Assembly (NCBI GenBank): GCA_012064385.1
Contig: QRDG01000416.1
Span: 1,226,571 to 1,290,570, forward strand
DNA from: Puccinellia tenuiflora
Lineage: Eukaryota > Streptophyta > Magnoliopsida > Poales > Poaceae
DNA length: 64,000 nucleotides
Direction of reading: 5' to 3'
Below the pieces are notes generated by a model that was not told where the DNA came from, made no database searches, and worked only from the letters and a program-made list of their open reading frames with translations. Below, in pieces: positions 34,725 through 45,120 of this stretch. The first letter of the stretch is position 1. Each line of letters opens with the position of its first letter. The translations under genes and the position numbers were made by a program.

Positions 34725-37700
34725 TTAAAGCGATGAGCCATTGTTGAGTATGCTCAGATGACCGGATGTCTTGTCCTTGCACGCGGGGCAAATGAAGCCA
34801 ACAGAGTCTGCCTGCTGCTCGGCGGTGCCGAAATGCTGGAACCTCGTGTTGCACCATACGCACACGGACTGGAGCACGCCGACCATCTTCGACATGTCCC
34901 AGCCTAGCTGGACCGGAGGGCAGCTCCCGAACGGTGGTGCATAGCCTAGCATCAACGTTGGCTCGTAGCCTAGCATCAGTGTTGGCTCGGGCACAGGCGC
35001 AGGATTATGTCGACCCATGCTCCCAAACTGCGGAGCTCCAGCTGATGCCATCCGAAGATGCTCCTCAAAACTAGGATACATTTGCTGCTTCTGGGCACCA
35101 AATCCAAGCTGCAAATCGCACTGTTGGAAAACAATCAAATTGTCACCTCCATCCTGGCATGCTACGAAATAATAGTATGGAGTACACAAAATGAATTACA
35201 AGAGTCAACATGCAGATGGATAACACAACGAACAATGGTGTGTGCTACGGCTACATTTAAGAGATTCTTTATGATATAAATATTAGGATAAGATGACGTG
35301 ACAGATTATAGCAGTGATTAAATGTGTTCAGCTGCTAAAACAGTTACGTGGACATGCTAAATTTTATGACCTAACATTTCTACTTTAATATTTCTATTTT
35401 ATTAGTTACCAACCAAAGAATTATCTTTCTTTCCTCCTTCAATATAAGCAGGACCCCATATATTTTAGCGATCACTGATAAAGGTTCAAATGAAAAATCA
35501 TTCGGCTATCACCTGATATGTGTGGAAGTCTAAAGAATAAATACCCTGAAGATCTAAGTATTGTATAGCTCTAGCAGATTGACTCAGTGAAGGACCAGTA
35601 TGTGAAGATATTCTGTGAAACTTACCTGATCTTGAATAAGTCTGCTCATTGGACCCCCTTCGACAGAACGAACCAAAGAGGTCAGGCTTCCGAAATTGGT
35701 GTGCATGGACATAAAATCGTCCATACTTCCGCTTGGGCCTGCTGCAGGGAGTGAGTCACAAGCAGGATCACCGCCATTGTACTGATTTTCCAGGTCGCTG
35801 TCAGATCTTTCCAGAGCCTCAAGCATGGAACCCTTGATATCAAAATCAAGTTCATTTGGTTCACTGCGACTGGTGGAGCCACTTACAAAAGAACTCCTCA
35901 TACTGTTGAAATCAATTACATCAGTTGCAGTACCACCAGTCAGTGTGTTTAGGTCAGCCATTGAGTAGCAGCTTGAGAAATCAGCTTTCATATTCATGGC
36001 ATTAGTCAGCTGAGCAAAGCTAGTTTCTCCAATAGCACCAGTGAAGATGTCATTGTTGTAAGCTTCAGCATCATATCCTGGTTCATTACTTGATATGTTC
36101 CCTGAGTTCACAAACTGTTCCTTTGCATTATCCTCACGCATGTTCGCTTCATTCTTGATTTCAGGAGTCATTGAACAGGAAGCAGTGAAATAATCCACAC
36201 TAATTTGAGCAGGAGAGATAGGGTTCATGGTTAGATTGGATTGATACACCATGTCATTATTCTGGTTGACAAAATTTTCAGCCTTAGAAACACTGTTCTG
36301 GTTGACAAAACCTTCATCCTGACAAACATTGTCATCATTAGAGCTAGCACCGAAGCATTGGGCGATAATGGATGCTCGATTGACGTCATGAAGAGCATTA
36401 GATGCTTCGCAGTTTGTACCAGAGACAGGAGAAGATACTGTATCTAAACATGAATTGAGGTTGACATCCCTTATTCTGACATCAATTTTGATCTCGTCGT
36501 TTCTCGAGGCAGCCACTCCATGATCCTCAACAGGTTTGTCATATTCAGGGCTAGTAGGATTGACCATATCCCGAAACTTACTATCATCTACCTCCATGCC
36601 GATGTGCTCCACCTTGTCATTAAAATGAGTTTCACCAGGAAAACTACTGAACTTCCGATCCAGCAGACAGTGCTCGGAAACTCGTTTTGGTACTGTAATA
36701 TCAGTAAAATCCATTCGATCATCTGTGCATTTGGTTTCACCTGGAGCATCTGTAGTAGGCGCAACCTCTTGAGGTATGCTACAGAAATCATCAGGCCTGT
36801 TGAAACTTCTGGAGCAATCGGCACTCGGATATTCCACAACTTTTGAGCTGTCATGCTCATGAACTTCTGGAGACTTACAAATACTAAGCTCGCTAGCAAC
36901 ATCAAATGTACGAGAATCTTCGGCTATATGACATGCTCCATCACGGACTCCATGGTCACCAGAATTGTTAACATGTTCCTTTTGATGTTCAGTGAATGGC
37001 TTTCTAGAAGAAAGTTCGTTCTCCTGTTGAGTTAAGCCAGTTACCTCCCGGACAAGGTCCTTCTGATTCCCAGAGACAGGCTCTCCAGAAGAAGGTTCTT
37101 CGTCCTGTTCAGGTAAGCCAGTCATCTCCTGCAACCCACATGGCACTGCAGCGAAGGATGGTTGGGCACAAAATTCTCCTGAAGAAGCTCTGCCGAACAG
37201 TTCTACTGCACTCTGAGCTTGATTTTTAAGATCGACGGCACCATTGCCAAAATAGCTAGGTTTATCTTCAGATGTCCTCTGACATTCCTGAGTCTCAAGC
37301 TTTCCATCTTTACCAACTCCCAAATCAACAGATTTATCAACCCTGCGCCTTTTTGTTTTCCTTTGGTGAGAGGACAGTTGATGCTGCTCATAGGCACTCT
37401 GGTCCTGAAAAGTCAATTTGCATTTTTTGCACTCTTTCTTGTCTGCTTCTATTGGAGCTTCATCTTTAAAAGGTTTTTGTCCCTGTCCCTGGGAATCACC
37501 ACAGTGAATGGATAATGCAACAGAAGTGGCTGCAACTGCACTTTGTTTATCCTCAGTTGAATCAGCTTGCTGGTGGAGACCTACAGACTAATTTAACAAC
37601 CATCAAGTTAAACAAATGAAGTTCAAGTGCAGGCTGCATAGATAAGGTGCATACTAAAAGAACTTACATTAACAGCACCCAAGTCACATACTCCCACATT

Positions 37701-40700
37701 GTTGCTCTGAACAGTAGTTAGCTTTGCCTCAACATATCCAAGAAGTGACATGACATAGGAAGAAACTTCTTTGCAAGTAGCAAACTGATGTCCTCTGGGG
37801 CTGGAAAAGTATGTTATGCACAATTAGGTAAGGCAAATAATGGTAACGGGAACGTGGCATGAAAAATACAATTCACTACCAAATTAGATGAAATAAACAT
37901 TTACGAATTACACAGTCCAAGCACCAAGGAGATCACAAACACATCAGACAAGCTACAATGCTACACCGTTTGGTCAAACAGGTACCATCTTCGTTAGGCT
38001 CTCCATTTAACAAGTAGAAATTAACATGGGTATTTTTCACCACCAACATAACTTATGTAAAGCACAATGAGAGTGGGAAACTGGGAATATGTCTTTGGAA
38101 GAGAGAAAAACCCTGCCATGGTGATATACATAAACAGATATCCATGTATTGGTGCAAGTCTAATGAAAACACCAAGGAAGGAGGGTGCGTCAATAAGGCA
38201 ATAGTATACCACCATCCAGATAAAAGTGGAATCATTTAAGATAATTACAATAGCGCCTACTCATAAAACCCTTGTCGGTATCAAGATGATATGTCATATG
38301 TGCATAGTTTGGGTAGTCAACCTTGATCAGCCTAACATGCTGTCGCCGATGCTTAACTGTATATATACAATGGTAATAAGGTTGGAAACATATAACCAAT
38401 TCCAACAATAAGAGATTGGGGGTTCGTGTGGATACTGTTAACCTGGCCAAAGTCCTTTAGTCCTCTTAACACAGGATTAAACTTGCCCGCTACAATTACT
38501 TCTTTAAGATTCTAATTTCCAACTACTAACCAGTTAATCTGGTTAATCTTGCCAAGGACATGTTGAGCCTATACACGTATGCCTAACTGGACATGGATCT
38601 GACGGTTGCAAAATTAACTGCATATACCCAGGCCACAGTACACATACCAAACCGAAAAATAGGGTGGGCAGAAGGCACCTTTGGTTTCCTTATATTTAAT
38701 AAACGAATCAAACAAATAAAGAAAAGCAGTGCGTGAACACTTGCGCTACCAAACAGAAAAGAACCACTATTCCTTTTTCCTGAGAAAACAGACCTTTATA
38801 AGATCCTTATCCAAACAATTTATACTTCGGAAAATGTCATATATATGCCAGACAGGGGATTGACAAAGGCATCAATCATCCCAACCAAGGGGTTAGGCAT
38901 GCACTTTTAGTTGACGTTCTTTACCAGAGAAAGGATGCATAGATTGATCACTATATACACAGAAAGGAGACGAAGAGAACGGAACAAATAGGACAAACTG
39001 ATAACTAGATTGCAAAATTGTACTCGGTAAGCATGTATTGTGATCAGATGCACTCACAAGAAAACAAACAGGACCAACTAACTGATGATTAGGATAAAAA
39101 GATGCACAATGTATGCATCTACTACCATTGGACACTAAAAAGATAAAGATAAAGATAAAGATAGATGCCAGACATCCTGAAGTAACACCAGTGCAAATGC
39201 TACTCCAACTAGAATAATGCTTATGCATCTAATATCCTGGAAAACAAGATGCAAGACATTATGAAACAACAACAACTATGCATCCATAAAACACAATGTC
39301 TCCAAGCTTATGTATCAAATATATTCAGCGATTAATCGCTACTCGCAGGGTGCCAATAAGATTACCTTGAATCGGCTCTGTTTATCGTTGTGACCGATTT
39401 ATCGGTATGACAAGCGATTAATCGGGAATCTCCCTATTAACAGGTCAGGCCCCTCATGCAGAAACACCAAAAAAAATTGTCCAATATTTTTTTGTGTTCT
39501 GCGCCCTTCCATGAATTGTTATTTATTACGCCAACTCTTTTGTCAAAAAACATTGTGTTCTGCCTACTCTTTTGCATGTTTTACACTTTTACTAGTAGAA
39601 TTGGCATGTTTTAGTGCTGGGAAATCTGGGATTTACAGAAAAACTGGCCGATTAATAGTCGAGTGATAAAATCAATTAATCGGACGATTTCTGATTAATC
39701 TCTAATCCCAAGCTGACCGAGCAGTAAACGATAAGCGATGTCCTGAACAATGCAAACATCTAGTCCAACACTTAATCTAGTCACTGAAATCAGTATCATT
39801 GACTTAAAAGATCTTATTTTTCATTCCGCGGACACCCATTTCTCTTCAATGTGAATATGTGAAAGAACCGTTATCCGTGTGAGAGCATGGCATACATTCA
39901 CATCACATTTGGGTCATAAAACCTGAATCATTACCGAGAAGGCTACAACACTATCAAGTATCAACCGCCATCTACTATCACTAGGATCAAAAGAAACTAC
40001 ATACAAAGGAGCAGAACAAACCTAACATAATGGCGGCAATTGATCCAGGCAGCACGCTCCTTCCGCTTGATCCCAAGGATTAGCTTCCACCCACGGGGCA
40101 GGTGGTCACCAAATATGGCGGCATCAACAAACTTCCTTCGTCGCCTCCGGCTCCCCCACTGCCCCTCCAGCTCATTCATGAACGCCAGCAGCTCAGACTC
40201 CAGACCCAGTCCCGCAGTCCGTTTCTGTATCTCCTCCCCATACGGATCCACCAACTGCGCGAGCCTAGCCAAATCAACCGCCACTCCCTTCGGGTTCATC
40301 AGCTCCCGGTCGGGGTCCGGGAGCTGCGGGATCGGCAGGGAGGCCACGGGGGTTGCGGGCACAGCTACCGGTGGTGCGGTTAGGGTTTGTTGTTGGACTG
40401 GAATATGCAGTGGCGGCGGATAGGAGGGGTCGTCGCGCGCAAAGAGGCGCTGGAGGTGGAACACGATGAGGCGGTTCTCGGAGTCCTCATCGGTGGGGGC
40501 GGCGGTGGAGGAGGAGGATGGTGCGCTAGGGGTCAGGTTGTGGGAGAGATTTGTGGCGACGCGGTGGCGGGAGAAGGTCTGCTTGCGGGAGCCGGCGCTC
40601 TCGTTGAAGACGGCGCGGTCGATCTTAGGGGGCGGGAGGATGTCGGCGTCGCGGCGCCCGCGGCGGGGGTCGACGGCGTAGGGGGATGCAGCCGCGAGCG

Positions 40701-40761
40701 CCACGAGCTCCGACTGGGACAGCGCGCCAAGGTCAACCATGGGAGCCACCTCCGTCCCCAT
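34725..40761 (-). CDS. MBD8-like methyl-CpG-binding domain protein
   Basis: Four coding exons, all with matching phases: 40761-40022, 37800-37668, 37587-35626 and 35120-34725, giving 1,076 residues. The MBD spans the first junction: LPRGWKLILGIKRKERAAW and NCRHYV in exon 1, then SPRGHQFATCKEVSSYV in exon 2. This matches plant MBD8-type domains, thought to read DNA methylation state in chromatin. Exon 3 starts with a C2H2 finger (CKKCKLTFQDQSAYEQHQLSSH) followed by KTKRRR, a likely nuclear signal, and a long acidic, Ser/Asn-rich disordered region. Exon 4 carries a duplicated PTLMLGY and a four-cysteine zinc motif (CVWC..CPAC). The start at 40761 is the first ATG (MGTEVAPMVDLG). It is divergent from the PORR gene across 246 bp. 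The MBD8 assignment is from memory of the family. Confidence 0.85.
37802..40021 (-). other. Large first intron of the MBD8-like gene
   Basis: 2.2 kb, splitting the MBD itself. It contains a GATAAA-type microsatellite near 39137-39160. At 39325-39735 there is a block where ATTAATCG words recur in both orientations (GCGATTAATCGCT; GATTAATCGG), likely an old MITE. No ORF in it is credible. Confidence 0.6.
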
Positions 40762-41007
40762 GGCGGGCGGCGGCGGCGGCGGCTTGCGTCGGATGAGTAA
40801 TTTGGGGTTTGGTTTCAAGGAAGGAAACGCAAAAGGACATGGAAGGGAAAAACTGCGGCTATGCCTATGCGAGAGGAGAAGTGGGGAGTGGGCTTTCAGA
40901 TCAAACGGCTGGGGTGACTTCAATGTTCGTGCGCTCCGTTGATCAAATAAAACTGAACCCCCTGCTCCACGACGAGGCCGCCGCCGCCGCTGGAGCTCTA
41001 ATCCCAA
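40762..41007. promoter_or_regulatory. Divergent promoter between MBD8-like and PORR genes
   Basis: Only 246 bp separate the two start codons (minus 40761, plus 41008), so 5' leaders and promoter elements must be shared or overlap. The centre is AT-richer and contains GATCAAATAAAACTG (about 40939) and AACTGCGGCTATGCC. No clear TATA box was identified on either strand. Confidence 0.65.
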
Positions 41008-42213
41008 ATGGCGCGCCGCCTCTTCTCCGCCGCGAGAGCTCTCGTCCCGCCCGTCCCAGCTCCCACGCCGGCTCCGGTGCCCGCGTCCTCTTCCGCGGTC
41101 GCGGAAGCGGCGGCGTCGCTCCTGCCGCTGCTCCCGTGCAAGCGGCGCAAGAAGCTCCTCAAGAAGCTCAACAGCCCGCGCGTCGCGCCCATCGAGCCCG
41201 AGGCCGACCGCCGCGTGCCGGCCCTGGACGCCGTCCTCGACCGCGACGCTGCCTTCCGCTTCCTCTCCCGCGCGCGCTCCTTCATGGCCTCCCTCCCGCC
41301 GCCGCACCGCATCCCCCTCTCCGAGGCCGGCAAGCTCTACCGCGAGCTCGGCTTCCCCCGCGGCCGCAGCGTCACGCGCGCCGCCGCCCGCCACCCGCTG
41401 CTCTTCCACCGCACCACCGTGGGCTCCGTCCCTCACCTCGCGCTCACGCCGCTCATGTGCTCGCTCCTCGAGGAGGAGCGCCACATCCACGACGAGCTCC
41501 TCCCCACGCGGTTGTTGTCCGTGCGGAAGCTCCTCATGCTCACCGCCCACCGCCGCGTCTCGCTCGCGAAGCTTCACCACTGCCGGTCGGTGCTCGGCCT
41601 CCCCGACGACTTCCGGGACCGTGTCCGCGACTTCCCCGACGACTTCCGCGTCGCCGTGGACCCCGACGGCCTGCACGTCCTCGAGCTGGCGCGCTGGGAC
41701 CCGGCCCTCGCCGTCAGCGCCCTGGAGCGCGACTTCGTGGTGGACGAGCGCCGCGTCCGGCGCACGTTCCGCTTCTCCGTCCCGCACCGGCGGTCGATGC
41801 CGCTGGACGCGGAGGAGGCGGAGCGGCTGGACGCGGCGACCACGTTCCCGCTGGTGTCGCCGTACACCAACGGCGCGCTGCTGAGGCCGTGGACGCCGGA
41901 GGCGGAGAAGTACCGCGTCGGGGCGGTGCACGAGTTCCTGAGCCTGACGCTGGAGAAGCGGGCGCTGATACACCACGTGTTCGAGTTCAAGGAGGAGCTC
42001 GGCCTGACGCGGCACATGTACGAGTCGCTGCGGAAGCAGAGCCGCGCCTTCTACCTCGCCGGCACGGAGATGAACTGGGCCGTGTTCCTCCGGGAGGCGT
42101 ACGACGACGACGGCGTGCTCAGGGAGAAGGATCCCCTCGTGCGCTTCAACGAGAAGCTGCAGGGCTACGCGTGCATGACCGAAATGGATCCCAGGCATAG
42201 CATTGCTGCTTGA
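41008..42213 (+). CDS. PORR domain protein, organellar RNA-binding
   Basis: A single exon of 401 residues. The first ~35 residues are Ala/Arg/Pro/Ser-rich and lack acids (MARRLFSAARALVPPVPAP), a likely mitochondrial or plastid transit peptide. The rest is a PORR domain (PF11955): ALDAVLDRDAAFRFLSRA, PLSEAGKLYRELGFPRG, LLPTRLLSVRKLLMLTAH, LPDDFRDRVRDFPDDFRV, then the conserved aromatic C-terminal part. Family members such as WTF1 bind organellar introns and promote group II splicing; the specific target here is unknown. The strong GC content matches a grass nuclear gene. It is transcribed away from the MBD8-like gene. Confidence 0.9.
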   Translation: MARRLFSAARALVPPVPAPTPAPVPASSSAVAEAAASLLPLLPCKRRKKLLKKLNSPRVAPIEPEADRRVPALDAVLDRDAAFRFLSRARSFMASLPPPHRIPLSEAGKLYRELGFPRGRSVTRAAARHPLLFHRTTVGSVPHLALTPLMCSLLEEERHIHDELLPTRLLSVRKLLMLTAHRRVSLAKLHHCRSVLGLPDDFRDRVRDFPDDFRVAVDPDGLHVLELARWDPALAVSALERDFVVDERRVRRTFRFSVPHRRSMPLDAEEAERLDAATTFPLVSPYTNGALLRPWTPEAEKYRVGAVHEFLSLTLEKRALIHHVFEFKEELGLTRHMYESLRKQSRAFYLAGTEMNWAVFLREAYDDDGVLREKDPLVRFNEKLQGYACMTEMDPRHSIAA

Positions 42214-42587
42214 GTTGCAATTGATCCTGTGTTGTTGTGTGTCACATGTTAGTTCAGAAAGCACCTTGTTCATGGCTGTATCCGTTCATTCCATTGAATT
42301 TTTTTTCACTTGTATGTTGTAGTTGAATGGCAGATCTTCAATACTAGCAGAATTTCATCGATCAGGTGGTCGAGGGTAGAAGCAGAAATTTGGAGACCAT
42401 ACCGCACCAGGTTTCTCTCACGGCGAATCGATCAACACCCTCATTTTGTCCACTCTCGTTTCTACATTCTTCATGATATATAACGGATATGAAATGATGC
42501 ACACACATGATTCAATTATTACAAACACACATTCAAAACATTGCATAGTTCAAACACATAATCTAAAAGACATATTTAAAGCACACA
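42214..42587. other. 3' flank of the PORR gene
   Basis: It contains the PORR 3' untranslated region and AT-rich DNA with ACACATAAT-type words resembling the right flank of the Pack-MULE at 44736-44830. The MULE therefore sits inside an older repeat. Confidence 0.45.
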
Positions 42588-42596
42588 AAATCAAAT
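42588..42596. repeat. Left 9 bp target duplication of the MULE
   Basis: AAATCAAAT, identical to 44727-44735. Confidence 0.9.
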
Positions 42597-42916
42597 GAGA
42601 TTTATACATGGTTGGTCACTGAACTTGGCCGAGATGAGTACATTGGTCACTGAAGTTGCAAAATGTTGCCCGCCGGTCACTCAACTTGGACCAGCTTTGT
42701 TCGCTAACGGATGCCGACATGGCAGGTTTAGGCGTGATAATTATCACGTGTGGGTCGCGTGAGCAGAACTGGGAACGGCTTTTTTATGAAAACCCCCTCA
42801 AACTTAACAGACATGGTTTAAATTGTAAAAGGGTTGGTGGAATAAAAGAACGGGCCCGAACCCTAGAAATCTAAAATCCCCAAATCCTGCTCCCCAAATC
42901 GCGACCGGCGGCACCG

Positions 42917-43821
42917 ATGGATAGCCGCCGCAAATTCCCGTTCAAGATGTGGCGCAACGGCGAGCCGGAGCTACGGCCGGAGCAGGGCCGTTGGGTCCTC
43001 ACCCCGACGCGCACCATGCTCAAGCTCGAGCGGAAGTGGACGGGGAGGGCGGTGGTGGCCACTGTTCATGGTCGCCGTCCTCCTGTCTCGCCGGAGGACG
43101 TCGTGGCGGCGCTTGTCGCAGAGTGCGGAGTTACACGCTGCGACGTGAAGGTGGATGTAGCAGCTCCGCCTGTTGATATCTTCATCCGCTTCCGCCACGA
43201 GGAGGATTGCACTCGCGTGGTCTACAAGTCGTGGGATGTCTCCATCTCCGGCGCGCCGCTCAAGTTCGCCCGCTGGCACCCTGCTAGCGGCGCCGAGGAG
43301 TCGGAGCTGCCGTTCTTGACGAAGCTGACATTCGAGAGGTTCCCGCAGCAGGCGTGGGAGCCCGATGCGGTTGGCCAGTTCGTGAACCGGCTGGGCGGCC
43401 ACCTGAAGAAGATGTTGGCCCTGAGGACAGTTGGTTCCTCTCCGTCGAGGCATGGATGAAGAATCCGTGCGATGTGCCCAAGACCTTTGTGATTGAGGTG
43501 CCATTGGCGCGACCACCGCTCGGACCTCCGTCCGTCGACTACGAATCCGACGAGGACCCGTCCAGTCCTCCACCACCGAGCTCACCGACGTCGAAGCGGA
43601 CAGCGGTGCACAACGTGCTCATCCATGTCGCCAAGGTGCTCGATCATAGCCCAGTGCTCACCGACATCCCACGCATCTACTATGAAGACGAAGACCCGAC
43701 GCGCACGCACTTCTTTCCATTCGAGGGCGGCCAAATGGACGGCATTGTGCTTCCTCCAGTGCTCGACGGTGGCCATTACTTTGGTGGGCACAACGGCAAT
43801 GGTTCAGCCGGAGGGGAGTGA
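42917..43821 (+). pseudogene. DUF4283-like captured gene with a frameshift
   Basis: Frame one (42917-43459) encodes MDSRRKFPFKMWRNG, then a fold with SPEDVVAALVAECGVTRCDV, FIRFRHEEDCTRVV and GAPLKFARWHPA, as in the large grass family of DUF4283-like proteins carried by mobile elements. Near 43410-43435 the frame must change by one base to continue as DSWFLSVEAWMKNP.. and end at 43821. The second part has a Pro/Ser/acidic linker (SDEDPSSPPPPSS). Function is unknown. The frameshift suggests a dead or sequence-error copy. Its short leader (AACCCTAGAAATCTAAAATC) starts soon after the TIR. Confidence 0.6.
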
Positions 43822-44449
43822 TGTTGTTGTTGTTGTCTGAAGAAGATCGGTATTGTCGTTGTTGTTGTCTGAACCAGTACCAGGCCTGCACCAGTACACT
43901 GTCATTCTGTGGTCGGCCAAACTGTAGCCCAAATCAGTTACCATCTTGTTGATCAACACACACCGAAACGTTCTCCTATCTAGCTCGTCAAACAAATCAA
44001 CCTTCTCGTCCAAATAAGCACGGTTCTGCCCATAACAAGAGAAGTATCCACCATGATGAACTTCCACGCTGAATCTATCGTCAAATTTTCCTACATTACG
44101 AGAAAAATCATCATAACCGACCGGAAAACAGCGCCTCTCAAGAACATACATCTCCACAAAAATTGGCCAAATTACTGCTACAAATCAGTTCATCGGACGG
44201 AATCGAAGAAATACCTACACCCTACGTGAACTACAAACACATAAGATCCCCTAAATTAGCCACAAACTAACCGAAAACACATCCCCCCATTAGGGTTTCT
44301 AGGCGAAAGAAGTTACCGTAACTCGGCGGATCGTCCCATGGATATCTGAGGCGCGGCAGCGGAGGTTCTACTTCGCCCCATTCGTCCACTCCCCCGTCGC
44401 TTAACCCACCGTCCGTCACGCCGGCGACGAGCTCGTCCGGCGCGTCCAT
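43804..44449 (-). pseudogene. N-terminal exons of a MULE transposase (PB1-like)
   Basis: Exon 1 (44449-44317) begins MDAPDELVAGVTDGG and ends at TACG/GTAACT in phase 1. Exon 2 starts at 44090 after a GTAATGTAG acceptor, joining as YGKFDDRFSVEVHHGGYF. This gives the PB1-like domain (HHGGYFSCYGQNRAYLDEKV ... VTDLGY ... VYWCRPG) found at the start of many grass MuDR-type transposases. It then falls into GTT/AAC microsatellite sequence shared with the end of the captured gene, so the DDE core is gone. Confidence 0.65.
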
Positions 44450-44726
44450 GTCGCATGTCTACGGACACGAACAGCCGCCCTCGATGGTCTGGATGGAGTG
44501 GTGCTTCCACGTTTGCTTCGGGGGTGTTTTTGCATAACTTCCACCTGCCTCGGATGGTCAAACCATAGTCAACCTATCATGTCAGCATCGGTTAGCGAAC
44601 AAAGCTGGTTTGTGACATGTTTACTCATCTCTGCCAAGTTGAGTGACCGGCGGGCAACATTTTGCAACTTCAGTGACCAATGTACTCATCTCGGCCAAGT
44701 TCAGTGACCAACCATGCATAAATCTC

Positions 44727-44735
44727 AAATCAAAT
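44727..44735. repeat. Right 9 bp target duplication of the MULE
   Basis: AAATCAAAT, the partner of 42588-42596. Confidence 0.9.
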
Positions 44736-45120
44736 TTAAAACACATAAGTTGAAGACATAGTTCGAACACATAAGTTGAAGGCATAGTTCGAATACAAAC
44801 TTAACGAGATAGCTCAAGAACATATACATAGTTCAAACACTAGAGTGGGAGGGCTCCTGTCCGAGTCCGTGCTCGCGTCAAAGATGACGAGGGGCTTGGG
44901 AGGAGCCTGTCGCGAGCTCCCGGCCTCGGCATTGTTGGCGCTCAAGAACCAGTAGGATAATGTACTCGTGCACGGTGAGGGAGGGGGCATGCCGTTAGCT
45001 TCTGGCCTAGGCTTCATTGGTGCTCCTAAACCACCGCAAAAACCAGGTCATGGGAGCGGCAACACAACAAGCTCACGTGACGGTATGATGGTTGTTGGCT
45101 CAGCGGCCTCTTTGTGATGA
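44736..45120. other. Old repeat DNA between MULE and Helitron
   Basis: ACATAAGTTGAAGACATAGTTCGAAC-type words recur at 44743-44800, then a GC-richer piece open on the minus strand for 67 codons (45017-44814). This resembles transposon 3' sequence, but I cannot assign it to a family. Confidence 0.35.

Larger units (their letters stand above)
42597..44726. mobile_element. Pack-MULE, 2,130 bp
   Basis: Long terminal inverted repeats of about 110-130 bp. The left end starts GAGATTTATACATGGTTGGT; the right end is its complement with one change, and the match continues through CACTGAACTTGGCCGAGATG, TGCAAAATGTTGCCCGCCGG and CAGCTTTGTTCGCTAAC. A perfect 9 bp direct repeat flanks it, the Mutator hallmark. 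Inside are a grass gene-like ORF (42917-43821, plus) and the first exons of a MULE transposase (44449-43804, minus). No transposase core is present, so the element is non-autonomous. Confidence 0.93.

Noticed and set aside
40809..42200. 463-codon plus frame overlapping PORR
   Set aside because: The Arg/Ala/Pro-rich product is a frame shadow of the PORR coding sequence, which has clear family similarity in the other frame.
39997..42273. 758-codon continuous minus-strand frame covering MBD8 exon 1 and the PORR gene
   Set aside because: The right two thirds is the antisense of the GC-rich PORR exon; only the part from 40761 leftward has MBD8 features.
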